Notes: generated by a model from the letters alone, not told the origin. A stretch of DNA of 64,000 nt from Arthrobacter sp. Leaf234 (GCF_001422665.1 NZ_LMLU01000001.1:1173583-1237582), one strand, 5' to 3'; shown: positions 9,809-18,867, numbered from the stretch's first letter. Numbers and translations are program-made.

Positions 9809-10291
9809 ATGTCCCTCATCCCCCGCGTGCTCGCTGCAGGAGGGCTGCTCGCCGTCCCGGCACTCCTCGCCGTGGGAAGCCAGGCCCTGAGCCGACCCGC
9901 GGAGGTGCCGCCGGTGGAACCGCGCACGGTGGTGGTCGATCTCGCCCGGACCACCGGGGCAGGTTCCGGGGTGGACGACGGCGCCGCCGTGACGCCGCCC
10001 GCGTCCGAACCACCTGCGGCCGCGCCGTCAGGACCGTCCACGCCTCCGCCGGCCCCGGCTCCGGACTCGTCCGCCGCACCTCAGCCGAGCCCGGCACCGG
10101 TCCCCCCGGTGCCAACACCGGTGCCCGCCCCCGTCGCTCCGCCGCAGCAGGAGACTCCCGGCCTGGTGGAACGGCAGGTGCTGGGCGACGACGACGGCGA
10201 CGACGGAGCCGGCGACGGCGATGACGGCACGGAGGACGGGCTCGCCCCTGGGGAGATCGACGACGACGCAGCCACGACCGGGGAGGACTGA
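9809..10291 (+). CDS. Small exported Pro-rich, acidic-tailed protein of unknown function
   Basis: A 160-residue protein beginning with a signal-peptide-like segment (MSLIPRVLAAGGLLAVPALLAVGSQA) broken here only for description: a positively charged start, a Leu/Ala core and an AxA-like end near residue 23. The middle is Pro/Ala-rich, and residues about 125-160 are dominated by Asp, Glu and Gly. AGGAG at 9799-9803 supports the ATG at 9809. Its stop overlaps the histidine kinase start (TGATG), so it is the first gene of the operon. No known family; an extracellular accessory or cation-binding ligand of the sensor is possible but only inferred. Confidence 0.68.
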   Translation: MSLIPRVLAAGGLLAVPALLAVGSQALSRPAEVPPVEPRTVVVDLARTTGAGSGVDDGAAVTPPASEPPAAAPSGPSTPPPAPAPDSSAAPQPSPAPVPPVPTPVPAPVAPPQQETPGLVERQVLGDDDGDDGAGDGDDGTEDGLAPGEIDDDAATTGED

Positions 10292-11967
10292 TGGCCTCCC
10301 CGCCGGGTGGTCCCGGGTCTGCGGCCGCCCCGGTAAGGGACCCGTCCCCGGCCGGGCGGGTCGCCAAACCCCTCGGTGGGTCTCCGGTGTCCGCGCGGTG
10401 GCGGATCGTCGGATGGATCGTCCTCACCACGGCCCTGGCGCTGATCGCGCTGCTCGTCACCGTCCGGTCACTGCTGATCGCGGGCGTGGACAGGGATGCG
10501 AACGACGACGTGGTGCAGGAGATCCAGGAGTTCACCACCTTCGCCGGTGAGGCCGTGGATCCCCTGACCGCGCAGCCGTACATGTCCGTCAGCGAGCTGC
10601 TCGAGCGGTATCTCTCGCGTCAGAACGCGTCGGCCGGGGAGGTCATCCTCGGCGTCACCGGTGACGAGGTGCTGTACCTCGGATCGTCCGGACGCGGCAA
10701 CAACGAGGCCTACCGGCTGTCCGCCGACACGGACCTACTGCAGGACCTCCGTGAGGATCCCTCGGCCTCCGGTGTCCGGGAGACGGCTGCCGGCCCCATG
10801 CGCTGGGGGAAGGTGGAGGTCGAGGCCGGTACCGAGGACGGGACGCTCATCACCGCCGCCTTCACCCGCGGCGGGTACGCACAGGTCCAGGAGACCGTCA
10901 CCGTGATCTTCTTCGTCGCGCTCGGTGGACTGCTGTTCACCGCGGGGATCGCCTGGCTGGTCGCCGGCCAGATCCTGCGGCCGATCAGGGACGTGCGGCG
11001 CGTGGCCACCGAGATCACCGAATCCGATCTCACGGCGCGCGTGCCGGTGCAGGGCCGGGACGATGTCGCAGCCCTCGCCTCCACCTTCAACGACATGCTG
11101 GACCGGCTCGAGCACGCCTACGTGACGCAGCGGAACTTCATCGACGACGCCAGCCACGAGCTACGGACGCCGATCACCGTGATCCGCGGCCACCTCGAGC
11201 TCATCGACGATGATCCCCGGAGCCGTGCCGCCACCCTGGCGCTCGTCGACGGCGAGCTGTCCCGGATGGCGCGGATCGTGTCCGACCTCCTGCTGCTGGT
11301 GAAGGCCGAACGGCCCGACTTCGTCCAGAGGGCACCGGTGGACGTCGCCGTCCTGATGCTGGACCTCGAGGCGAAGATGCAGGCCCTCGGTGACCGGCGC
11401 TGGCTGCTCATGGAGGTCGCGGAGGGTACTGTCGCGCTCGACAGCCAACGGATCACCCAGGCAGTGCTCCAACTCGGGGCGAACGCCGTGCAGTACACCC
11501 CCGGGGATTCCGACGTCAGGATCGGTTCCGCCTATGAGGGCACCGGCCCTGACCGCCGGCTGCGGATCTGGGTCGCGGATGCCGGGCCTGGGGTCACCGA
11601 GGAGGAAGCTGCCGCGATCTTCGAACGCTTCGAGCACGGCTCTGCCAACTCCCTGCCTGCTGACAGACGCAGCGCCGGCCAGCGTGGGGGCGCCGGTCTC
11701 GGTCTCGCGATCGTCCGGGCGATCGCCGACGGCCACGACGGCTCAGCCTGGGTGCGCAGCGAACCCGGCAACGGCGCGACGTTCGGGCTGCTGCTTCCCG
11801 CACCGGAGAACACGACGGACCGGCCCGCGGTGGAACCGCCGTCCGGTGCGCCCGGCCCACCCGGGGTCCGGGCGGCCGGCGACGGCGCGCCGGGGCACCA
11901 CGAGTCGACGCCCGTCACCGCTTCGCTCCCCGCCATCGGGAGCACGACACCGCAAGGAGCACCATGA
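10291..11967 (+). CDS. OmpR-class sensor histidine kinase
   Basis: A 558-residue membrane kinase. Two membrane helices (about residues 45-67 and 203-226) frame an extracytoplasmic sensor loop of about 135 residues; then a HAMP linker (ILRPIRDVRRVATEI), the HisKA dimer with His289 in DDASHELRTP, and an ATPase domain with N (LGANAVQYTP), G1 (VADAGPGV) and G2 (GGAGLGLAIV) boxes. A Pro/Ala/Gly tail of about 60 residues follows the catalytic domain. It overlaps both neighbours (TGATG before, ATGA after) and is expected to phosphorylate the downstream regulator. The ligand is unknown; operon content suggests an organic acid. Confidence 0.93.
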   Translation: MASPPGGPGSAAAPVRDPSPAGRVAKPLGGSPVSARWRIVGWIVLTTALALIALLVTVRSLLIAGVDRDANDDVVQEIQEFTTFAGEAVDPLTAQPYMSVSELLERYLSRQNASAGEVILGVTGDEVLYLGSSGRGNNEAYRLSADTDLLQDLREDPSASGVRETAAGPMRWGKVEVEAGTEDGTLITAAFTRGGYAQVQETVTVIFFVALGGLLFTAGIAWLVAGQILRPIRDVRRVATEITESDLTARVPVQGRDDVAALASTFNDMLDRLEHAYVTQRNFIDDASHELRTPITVIRGHLELIDDDPRSRAATLALVDGELSRMARIVSDLLLLVKAERPDFVQRAPVDVAVLMLDLEAKMQALGDRRWLLMEVAEGTVALDSQRITQAVLQLGANAVQYTPGDSDVRIGSAYEGTGPDRRLRIWVADAGPGVTEEEAAAIFERFEHGSANSLPADRRSAGQRGGAGLGLAIVRAIADGHDGSAWVRSEPGNGATFGLLLPAPENTTDRPAVEPPSGAPGPPGVRAAGDGAPGHHESTPVTASLPAIGSTTPQGAP

Positions 11968-12623
11968 GCCGCATCCTGGTCGCCGAGGACGATCCTCACG
12001 TCGCATCCTTCGTGCAGAAGGGACTGCAGGCGGCCGGCTACTCGACCGAGCACGCCGCCGACGGCGAGACCGCGCTCTTCCTGGCACGGGCGTCCGGCTT
12101 CGACCTCATCATCCTCGACATCGGCCTGCCACTGCTGGACGGGTTCGAGGTCCTCGCCCAGATCAGGGGTGAGGGGGTGTCGACACCGGTGATCGTCCTG
12201 ACCGCCAGGGACAGTGCGCTGGACACGGTGGCCGGGCTGGAGGGCGGCGCGAACGACTACGTCACGAAACCGTTCCACGTCGCCGAGCTCATCGCCCGGA
12301 TCCGGCTGCGCCTCGTCGACCACGCTCCCGCGACCGGTGGTGCCGTGATCGAGCACGGCGGGCTGTCCCTCGACCTCCACTCCCGGCGCGTGCGGATCGG
12401 CGACGAGATCGTCGAACTGACAGCGCGCGAATTCGCGATCCTCGAGGTCTTCCTGCGCCATCCGGACCGCGTCATCTCCCGCGAACAGCTGCTCAACCAC
12501 GTCTGGGGCTACAACTTCGACCCCGGATCGAACGTGGTCGATGTCTACGTCCGGGCCCTCCGCGGCAAGATCGGTGCCGCGCGGATCGAGACGATCAGGG
12601 GAGCGGGGTACCGGCTGCCATGA
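11964..12623 (+). CDS. OmpR/PhoB-family response regulator
   Basis: A 219-residue regulator with a receiver domain (acid pocket EDD at 8-10, phospho-acceptor Asp52 in LIILDIGLP, Lys in TKPFH) and a C-terminal winged helix ending in GAGYRLP. Cognate partner of the overlapping kinase gene. Its own stop overlaps the transporter start (ATGA), which ties regulator and transporter production together. The direct repeat at 9674-9690 is a candidate binding site. Confidence 0.94.
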   Translation: MSRILVAEDDPHVASFVQKGLQAAGYSTEHAADGETALFLARASGFDLIILDIGLPLLDGFEVLAQIRGEGVSTPVIVLTARDSALDTVAGLEGGANDYVTKPFHVAELIARIRLRLVDHAPATGGAVIEHGGLSLDLHSRRVRIGDEIVELTAREFAILEVFLRHPDRVISREQLLNHVWGYNFDPGSNVVDVYVRALRGKIGAARIETIRGAGYRLP

Positions 12624-14149
12624 GCATGATCGAACACGTCACCACGCCCCCGCCACGAGGATCGGGGACCTCCGGAGCTGCACCGTCGTCCACCACGACC
12701 GGTGGCTCCGTCCGCCGGACCGTCGTCCGGGCGGTGGCGGCCCTGGCCGGCCTCCTGATCGCAGCAGGCGTCATCCTGGCCGCCCAGCAACCCGGGACGG
12801 GACTCTCCCCGCAGGGGGCCGTCACGCTGATGGTCTTCATCCTCGCCGTGTGGTTCTGGATCTTCACCGCCATCGATGACACCTATATCGCACTGGGAGC
12901 GGCGACCGTCCTGGTCCTCACGGGCACGATGGACACCGCCTCGCTCTTCTCGACCCTGGGTGAGGAGACGATCTGGCTGCTCCTGGCCGCCTTCGTGATC
13001 GCGGCAGGGGTACGAGCCTCCGGCCTCGCCAACCGGGGCGCGGCCTTCATCATCGCGGGAGCGACCACGCCACGGCAGCTCGCCCACCTGGCCACCCTCG
13101 CCCTCGTGGTCACCACCTTCGCGGTCCCGTCGACCTCCGGCCGCGCCGCGCTGGCGCTGCCGGTCTTCCTCGCCCTGCGGCACGCCCTGGGGGAGCGGGA
13201 GGCCCTGATCAAGGCTCTGGCGATCCTCTTCCCCTCGGTGATCCTGCTCTCGGCCGTCGGATCGTTCCTCGGGGCCGGAGCGCACCTGATCACGAGCCAG
13301 ATCCTCGAGACGGCCACGGGGGAGAGCTTCGACTTCGCCACCTGGCTCCTGCTCGGCCTCCCGCTGGCGCTGGTCGCCTCGCACGTCTGCGCCGAGATCG
13401 TGCTGCGCATGTTCACCTCGGCTGCTGATCGCACCGAGCGACTGGGCATCAGTGCCCGGGACCTCGAGCGGCACTCCGCCACTCCCGTCACCGGGCCCCT
13501 GACCGTCGCCGAGTCCCGGGCCGCCCTCCTGCTCGGGGCCGTCGTCGTGCTGTGGTGCACCGAGCCCCTGCACGGGCTGGACCCGGCCCTCGTGGCACTG
13601 ATCGGGGCCCTGATCGCGGCCTCGCCGAGCTACGGCTCCGTGGAACTGGCCAAGGGACTCAAGTCCGTGCCCTGGTCACTCCTGCTCTTCATGGCCGCGA
13701 CCCTCGCCCTCGGCAACGCCCTGGTGTCCACCGGTGCCGCCGAGTGGCTGGCCGGCGGGGTGCTGGAGCCGATCCGGTCCCTGGGAGCGGCTGCGGCACC
13801 CCTCTTCGTGGTCCTCGTGGTGCTGCTGTCCACCTTCGCCCACCTGGTCATCCAGAGCAGGTCCGCGCGCTCGGCCGTCCTGATCCCGATCGTGATCGCC
13901 CTGTCTCCGGCCGTGGGCGTGGACCCGATGGCCGCGGCCTTCGCCTCCACCGCCGCAGCCGGGTTCTGCCACACCCTCACGAGCTCGGCCAAGCCGGTGG
14001 CCATGTTCGCCGCCGTGGACGACGTCGAGACCTATGCGGCCAGGGATCTGCTCCGCCTGTCCTCGCTCCTGGCACCCGTCAACGTGGCCCTCGTGCTGCT
14101 CTTCAGCTTCCTCGTCTGGCCGCTCCTGGGCCTCCCGCTCTTCCCCTGA
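12620..14149 (+). CDS. DASS/SLC13-family anion permease
   Basis: A 509-residue integral membrane protein with about 11-12 helices and a disordered Ser/Thr/Gly-rich N-terminal 30 residues. The layout of re-entrant segments (VPSTSGRAALALPVF near residues 173-188; HTLTSSAKPVAMF near 455) matches the SNT-type substrate and sodium motifs of divalent anion:sodium symporters (dicarboxylates, citrate, sulfate). The start overlaps the response-regulator stop. With the glycerate kinase downstream, uptake of a small carboxylate such as glycerate, malonate-like or C4 acid is inferred; the exact substrate cannot be read from sequence. Confidence 0.85.
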   Translation: MSMIEHVTTPPPRGSGTSGAAPSSTTTGGSVRRTVVRAVAALAGLLIAAGVILAAQQPGTGLSPQGAVTLMVFILAVWFWIFTAIDDTYIALGAATVLVLTGTMDTASLFSTLGEETIWLLLAAFVIAAGVRASGLANRGAAFIIAGATTPRQLAHLATLALVVTTFAVPSTSGRAALALPVFLALRHALGEREALIKALAILFPSVILLSAVGSFLGAGAHLITSQILETATGESFDFATWLLLGLPLALVASHVCAEIVLRMFTSAADRTERLGISARDLERHSATPVTGPLTVAESRAALLLGAVVVLWCTEPLHGLDPALVALIGALIAASPSYGSVELAKGLKSVPWSLLLFMAATLALGNALVSTGAAEWLAGGVLEPIRSLGAAAAPLFVVLVVLLSTFAHLVIQSRSARSAVLIPIVIALSPAVGVDPMAAAFASTAAAGFCHTLTSSAKPVAMFAAVDDVETYAARDLLRLSSLLAPVNVALVLLFSFLVWPLLGLPLFP

Positions 14150-14210
14150 CCACCCGCACCACAGATCCTGCATCGTCGATCCCGACCGCCACATCCCGAG
14201 GAGAACCACC

Positions 14211-15428
14211 ATGTCAGTTCCCCAGCGCGTACTCATCGCCCCGAGCGGCTTCAAGGAATCCCTCAGCGCCGAGACGGTGGCCCGCTCCATCGCCGCCGGC
14301 GTCCGGCGCGTCCTCCCCGGCGTGCAGATCACGGCGGTGCCGATCGCCGACGGCGGTGAGGGCACCGCGGCCACCCTCGCCGCGGCAACGGGTGGCGTGC
14401 TGGTACCGGTGAACGTCACCGGTCCGGTGGGCGAACCGGTGGAGTCCCACTTCGCGAGGCTCGGCGGCAGTGCCGCGGGGACGGCCGTGGTGGAGATGGC
14501 GGCCGCTGCCGGGCTCCGACTCGTCCCCCGTACGCTGCGTGATCCGGGCGCCACCACCACCTACGGGGTGGGTGAGCTGATCCGCGCAGCGCTGGACGAG
14601 GGTCTCCGCACGATCATCATCGGGTGCGGCGATTCCGGGACGAGCGACGGCGGCGCCGGTGCCCTGCAGGCCCTCGGCGCCCGCGTCCTCGACAGCAAGG
14701 GCCGGGTCCTCCCCGCCGGCGGCTCCGCGCTCATCGACGCCGACCGGCTGGACCTCTCCGACCTGCACCCCGCCGTGCAGGAGGCCACCCTGATCGTGGC
14801 CTGCAACCAGCACAACGTCCTCTGCGGCAAGAAGGGCGTGGCACGGGTCTTCGGGCCGCAGAAGGGAGCCTCCCCGCAGCAGGTGGAGGACCTCGCCAAG
14901 GCCATGCGGCAGTGGGCCCGGGTGCTCGGGCGGGACGGCCTGGCCACCGGCGTCGACTACCGCTCGGGTCCGGGCACGGGAGCCTCGGGGGGCCTCGGTG
15001 CCGGACTCGCCGCCCTCGGAGCGAAGCTGGTGCCGCGCTTCGAAGCTCTCATCGACAGCGGCCTCGCTGGGCTGGATCTCGAGACGTTGATGCGCGGCAC
15101 CGACCTCGTGATCACCGCTGAAGGCGCGATCGACTTCCAGACCCCCAACGGCAAGGTGCCGGCCGTGATCGCCCGCCGCGCACAGCTCGCAGGAGTCCCC
15201 GTCCTGGCCCTCGCCGGGTCGCTGGGCAAGGGAGCACCGGACGTGCATGACATCGGCATCGACGCCATCGCCTCCATCATGACCATCCCCATGAACCTCG
15301 AGGACGCCGTGGCCAACGGCGAGCAGCTCCTCATCGAGGCGACGGAACGCACCATGCGGCTGCTCCTCCTGGGTGCGGCGGTGTCCTCGTCCATCGACGC
15401 TCGACGCCTCGTCCGCCCGTCCGCCTGA
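14211..15428 (+). CDS. glxK: Glycerate kinase (GarK/GlxK family)
   Basis: A 405-residue glycerate kinase that phosphorylates glycerate to phosphoglycerate, feeding glycolysis. Family signatures are APSGFKESLSAETVA at the N-terminus, PIADGGEGT, GCGDSGTSDGGAG in the middle and TAEGAIDFQT near residue 300. GAGGAG at 14198-14203 sets the ATG at 14211, 61 nt after the transporter; no terminator lies between, so it is the last gene of the operon. Whether the product is 2- or 3-phosphoglycerate cannot be told; GarK-type enzymes make 2-phosphoglycerate. Confidence 0.93.
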   Translation: MSVPQRVLIAPSGFKESLSAETVARSIAAGVRRVLPGVQITAVPIADGGEGTAATLAAATGGVLVPVNVTGPVGEPVESHFARLGGSAAGTAVVEMAAAAGLRLVPRTLRDPGATTTYGVGELIRAALDEGLRTIIIGCGDSGTSDGGAGALQALGARVLDSKGRVLPAGGSALIDADRLDLSDLHPAVQEATLIVACNQHNVLCGKKGVARVFGPQKGASPQQVEDLAKAMRQWARVLGRDGLATGVDYRSGPGTGASGGLGAGLAALGAKLVPRFEALIDSGLAGLDLETLMRGTDLVITAEGAIDFQTPNGKVPAVIARRAQLAGVPVLALAGSLGKGAPDVHDIGIDAIASIMTIPMNLEDAVANGEQLLIEATERTMRLLLLGAAVSSSIDARRLVRPSA

Positions 15429-15526
15429 CACCGACCGGGGGTCTCCTGCCGGCCCGCGGTGGGTGCGCTACCCCTGGCTCCGGCCCTGGCCCTGGCGCGG
15501 GCTGCACCCGGCCCGGTGGTGGTCCG

Positions 15527-16003
15527 TCACCACTCGGCCGACGCCGGCACGAGGACCCCGTGCGCCGCCGGGAACTGATCGGACGGACCGTCCAGGAGCC
15601 TGACCGGCAGTCCTGCGAGATGCCCGCCGGACAACCAGACCCGGGCGTCACCGGTCCGGGCGAAGTACCGGGTGTGGCTCCTCGACTGCGCGATGAAGGC
15701 GGCCAGCACCCTGTCCACGGGATCGCTCCCCGTGAGGGCGATCGGTCCTGCGTGGTGGTAGGCGACGAGCATCTGGCGCGCGTCCGGCGTGATGTGCCGG
15801 ACCAGGTCCAGGTGGATGAGCAAGGGACGGGACCGCCAGCGCGGCGCATGCGTGATCGTGTTGGCGAGCACGTCGAGTTCCGGAGGCCCGATCACGATGC
15901 CCGGACGCCAGAGCACCTCGGCGATCCCGGCGTCCTGGGTGATCGTGAAGTCCTTCTCGATGGTGTCTCCTTCATCAGGGCGCCGGCCGGCAGGCGTGAT
16001 CAA
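15527..16003 (-). CDS. DUF7793-like (STAS-fold-like) protein
   Basis: Up to 158 residues with the pattern of short STAS-like proteins common in Micrococcaceae: a first strand (IAEVLWRPGIVI), a central RPLLIHLDLVRHITPDAR segment and a C-terminal LAAFIAQSRSHTRYF part. The function of the family is not known; related proteins are thought to be regulatory. The start is uncertain: TTG at 16003 has GGAAG 7 nt upstream, but a better AAGGAG lies 5 nt before an ATC codon at 15961 (residue 15). The conserved domain starts after both. Convergent with the glycerate kinase gene. Confidence 0.62.
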   Translation of the reverse strand: MITPAGRRPDEGDTIEKDFTITQDAGIAEVLWRPGIVIGPPELDVLANTITHAPRWRSRPLLIHLDLVRHITPDARQMLVAYHHAGPIALTGSDPVDRVLAAFIAQSRSHTRYFARTGDARVWLSGGHLAGLPVRLLDGPSDQFPAAHGVLVPASAEW

Positions 16004-16033
16004 CTGAAGTCTTCCACCGTCCTGCCCGGCGCG

Positions 16034-17044
16034 CTACATCGGGGACGGCGACCGCGTGGTGCGCCAGGCCTCGATCTCGCCGAGCAGCAGGTCGCGTCGT
16101 GCCTGGCCGAGGAAGGCGGACCGGACGGAGTTCGAGGCGAGCAGGGCCAGGTCGGCGGGGCCGAACCCGAACACCTCCTCCACCGCGGCGAGGTTGTCGT
16201 CCACGTATCCGCCGAAGTAGGCGGGGTCGTCGGAGTTGACCGAGACGTTGAGGCCCCGCTCCAGCATGCGGGGGAGGGGATGGTCGGCGAGGCCGGTGAC
16301 CGCCCGGAGCCGGACGTTCGAGAGCGGGCACACGGTGAGCGGCACCCGGTCCCCGACGAGCCGCTCCACCAGCGCCTCGTCCTCGAGGCACCGGATGCCG
16401 TGGTCGATCCGGTCCACGCGGAGGACGTCGAGGGCCTCCCACACATACGACGGCGGCCCCTCCTCACCCGCGTGGGCGACGCACCGGAGGCCGGCTGTAC
16501 GGGCGACGTCGTACACCTCCGCGAAGAGCGAGGGCGGGTAGCCGACCTCCGCCGAGTCGAGGCCGATCCCCACGATCGGCGCCTTCATCGCGATGAGGTC
16601 ACGCAGGACCACGAGGGCCTCCGCAGCGGGCCTGTCACGCAGGAAAGCCGCGATGAGGAGGGTGCTGATGCCGAACTCGGTCTCGCTCGTGGCAAGGGCC
16701 GAGGCCACGCCGTCGACACATGTCTTCAGCGGGATCCCGCGGGCTAGGTGGGCCTGCGGGTCCATCATGATCTCCGCATGGCGCACGCCCGCTGCTGCCG
16801 CCCTGCGCAGGTAGGCGCGCGTCATGTCCGCGAAGTCCTCCTCGGTCCGCAGCACGTCCATGGTGTCGTAGTACAGGTCCAGGAAGGACTGCAGGTCGCT
16901 GAAGTCGTACCGTGCGGCCAGGTCGGCGGCGTCCGCGTAGGGGAGGGTGATGCCGTTGCGGGCGGCGAGTGTGAACACGAGGTCGGGCTCGAGGGTCCCC
17001 TCGATGTGGAGGTGCAGTTCGGCGCAGGGCGGCAGGGAGGGCAT
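16034..17044 (-). CDS. Adenine deaminase (adenosine deaminase superfamily, Aah-type)
   Basis: A 336-residue metal-dependent deaminase converting adenine to hypoxanthine for purine salvage. The zinc ligands are visible in HLHIEGT (His11, His13), in VAHAGEEG and in NSDDPAYF. The HIEGT form and GIGLDSAEVG are typical of adenine deaminases, whereas adenosine deaminases have HLDGS and GIDLAGDE. The start is placed at ATG 17044 because TAGGCT (17051-17056, this strand) lies exactly 6 nt upstream (leaderless); GTG 17047 would add one residue. Stands alone between regulators. Confidence 0.87.
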   Translation of the reverse strand: MPSLPPCAELHLHIEGTLEPDLVFTLAARNGITLPYADAADLAARYDFSDLQSFLDLYYDTMDVLRTEEDFADMTRAYLRRAAAAGVRHAEIMMDPQAHLARGIPLKTCVDGVASALATSETEFGISTLLIAAFLRDRPAAEALVVLRDLIAMKAPIVGIGLDSAEVGYPPSLFAEVYDVARTAGLRCVAHAGEEGPPSYVWEALDVLRVDRIDHGIRCLEDEALVERLVGDRVPLTVCPLSNVRLRAVTGLADHPLPRMLERGLNVSVNSDDPAYFGGYVDDNLAAVEEVFGFGPADLALLASNSVRSAFLGQARRDLLLGEIEAWRTTRSPSPM

Positions 17045-17125
17045 CACCCCAGCCTACGAGAGCCTGCGAGGCAGGGGGCGCCGTGCCCGTCGTGGTCCCG
17101 TGCCGGCCCTGCACGGGCAGCGGGG

Positions 17126-17968
17126 TCAGCGCCCGGCCGGCTGGTCCGCGTTCCAGCTCGCGAGGAACGGGAGGGTGCGGGCGGTCGGGGAGTCCGGCTG
17201 CACGGTGTAGACGATCAGTACCTGCTCGGCGGTCCGGGGAGGCAGGACGGTCTCGATGTCGAAGGACAGTTCACCGGCCACCGGGTGCAGGATGCGCTTG
17301 GGAGCCGAGGCGTAGTCCTGGACGCTGTGGTCCGCCCACCAGCGGGCGGCGTCGGGATCCCCGGCGCGGAGCTCGTCGATCAGGGCCACCAGCTGCGAGT
17401 CCTCCGGATGACGGCCGAGCTCGCCGCGCAGGGCCGCCATGGTGGTGGCGGCGAAGTGCTTCCAGTTCACGATCCGCTCTCGCGCCACGGGGTCGAAGAA
17501 CATGAACCGGACCAGCGACGAGGACGGCGGCAGGTCGCGGAGGACCGCAGTGAGCAGGGTGTTCGTCGCCAGGACCTCCCCGCGGCGCCCGAGGATCAGT
17601 GCGGGCACGTGGTCGAGCGTGGTCATGAGGCGGAGCAGTCCGGCATCCGGCCGCTGCGCGTCGGGGGTGTGCGTGCGCCGCGCGGGCGTCGGGTCGGCCA
17701 GCGCGGACAGGTGCGCGCGTTCCACCTCGTCGAGCCGGAGCGCCCGCGCGAGCGCGTCCAGCACGCTGCGGGAGACGTTCGCCTGCCGGCCCTGCTCGAG
17801 CCTGCTGTAGTAGTCGGCACTCACGCCCGCGAGGACGGCCAGTTCCTCCTTGCGGAGGCCGGGGACCCGCCGGGGGCCGGGGAAGGCCTGCATGCCGGCG
17901 TCGGTCGGTGTCAGGCCGTCGCGGCGCGCGCGGAGGAAGGCGCCGAGCTGGGACCGGTCTGCAGGCAT
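17126..17968 (-). CDS. XRE-family regulator with MmyB-like ligand-binding domain
   Basis: A 280-residue regulator: an N-terminal HTH (LRKEELAVLAGVSADYYSRLEQG, shown here as the motif around residues 38-60) and a C-terminal MmyB-like domain of PAS-like fold (ILGRRGEVLATN; LVRFMFFDP; ILHPVAGEL). Such proteins commonly stand divergent from short-chain dehydrogenases and repress or activate them, with fatty-acid-like ligands proposed. The ATG at 17968 follows TAGGGT (17975-17980) by 6 nt, so it is probably leaderless. Faces the SDR gene at 18070 across an intergenic region with repeated TGGTCCTG motifs. Confidence 0.9.
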   Translation of the reverse strand: MPADRSQLGAFLRARRDGLTPTDAGMQAFPGPRRVPGLRKEELAVLAGVSADYYSRLEQGRQANVSRSVLDALARALRLDEVERAHLSALADPTPARRTHTPDAQRPDAGLLRLMTTLDHVPALILGRRGEVLATNTLLTAVLRDLPPSSSLVRFMFFDPVARERIVNWKHFAATTMAALRGELGRHPEDSQLVALIDELRAGDPDAARWWADHSVQDYASAPKRILHPVAGELSFDIETVLPPRTAEQVLIVYTVQPDSPTARTLPFLASWNADQPAGR

Positions 17969-18070
17969 GGTCCAACCCTAGGTCGTAAGCGCTCGCCCGG
18001 CATGGTCCTGCCGTGCCCCGGTTGGTCCTGCTCTGGTTCCTGTCGCGCCTCCCGGACTAGAACAGGACCA
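17968..18070. promoter_or_regulatory. Divergent promoter region with repeated TGGTCCTG elements
   Basis: TGGTCCTG occurs at 18003-18010 and 18023-18030, a TGGTTCCTG variant at 18034-18042, the inverted form CAGGACCA at 18063-18070 on top of the SDR start, and the half site TGGTCC at 17968-17973 next to the regulator start. TAGGGT and TAGAAC -10 boxes (17975-17980 minus; 18058-18063 plus) face outward. I infer binding sites of the MmyB-like regulator covering both promoters. Confidence 0.5.
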
Positions 18071-18867
18071 TGACATCCATCGCTTCACCCTCACCGTCCC
18101 CTGCGACGCACGCCCTCCTCGACGGCCGGACGGCCCTCGTCACCGGAGCCACCAGCGGTATCGGTGCGGCCATCGCCCGGACCCTCGCAGCGGCGGGCGC
18201 CACCGTCCTGGTAGCCGGCCGCAGCGAGACGCGCGGCCGGGAGGTCGTGCAGGAGATCGACGACGGAGGCGGCAGTGCACGCTTCCTCGCCGTCGACCTC
18301 GGTGGGTCCTACGCCGACCTCCGCGCCTTCACCGCAGTGGCGACCGCCCTGCTCGGCGGCCGGATCGACATCCTCGTCAACAACGCCGGCATCTACCCGG
18401 CACCCAGCACGCCCGGCCTCGCCGATGCGGACCTCGACGCGATGCTCGCCGTCAACATCCGCGCCCCCCATGTCCTGGCGGCGGAGATCCTGCCGGCGAT
18501 GGCGGAGCGCGGCAGCGGGGTGGTCATCAACGTGGGGTCGTGGATGGCCTCGGTCGGGCATCCGTTCGCCGCCCTGTACACGGCGACGAAGGCCGCCGTC
18601 GAGCAACTGACACGGTCCTGGTCCGCGGAGTTCGGCCCCCGGGGAGTGCGGGTGAACACCGTGTCCCCCGGCGCGACGCTCACGCCGGGCAACGAGGGGG
18701 CGCGCGCCGTGCTGGACGCGATGACCGCCGGCACCCCGGCGGGCGTCGTGGTGCAACCGCAGGACATCGCCGACGGCGTGCTCTTCCTGGCCTCGGACGC
18801 GGCGCGCATGGTGCACGGGAGTATCGTCGCGGTCGACGGCGGTATCTCCTCGACGCGCGCAGCGTGA
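18070..18867 (+). CDS. Short-chain dehydrogenase/reductase (SDR)
   Basis: A 265-residue classical SDR. The cofactor motif TGATSGIG is at about residues 24-31, NNAG at about 98-101, and the catalytic Ser-Tyr-Lys is seen in NVGSWMAS...YTATKAA; the enzyme ends with the VDGG signature. An NAD(P)-dependent oxidoreductase of unknown substrate. TAGAAC lies 6 nt before the ATG, suggesting a leaderless mRNA under the divergent XRE regulator. A second SDR follows after 41 nt. Confidence 0.9.
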   Translation: MTSIASPSPSPATHALLDGRTALVTGATSGIGAAIARTLAAAGATVLVAGRSETRGREVVQEIDDGGGSARFLAVDLGGSYADLRAFTAVATALLGGRIDILVNNAGIYPAPSTPGLADADLDAMLAVNIRAPHVLAAEILPAMAERGSGVVINVGSWMASVGHPFAALYTATKAAVEQLTRSWSAEFGPRGVRVNTVSPGATLTPGNEGARAVLDAMTAGTPAGVVVQPQDIADGVLFLASDAARMVHGSIVAVDGGISSTRAA

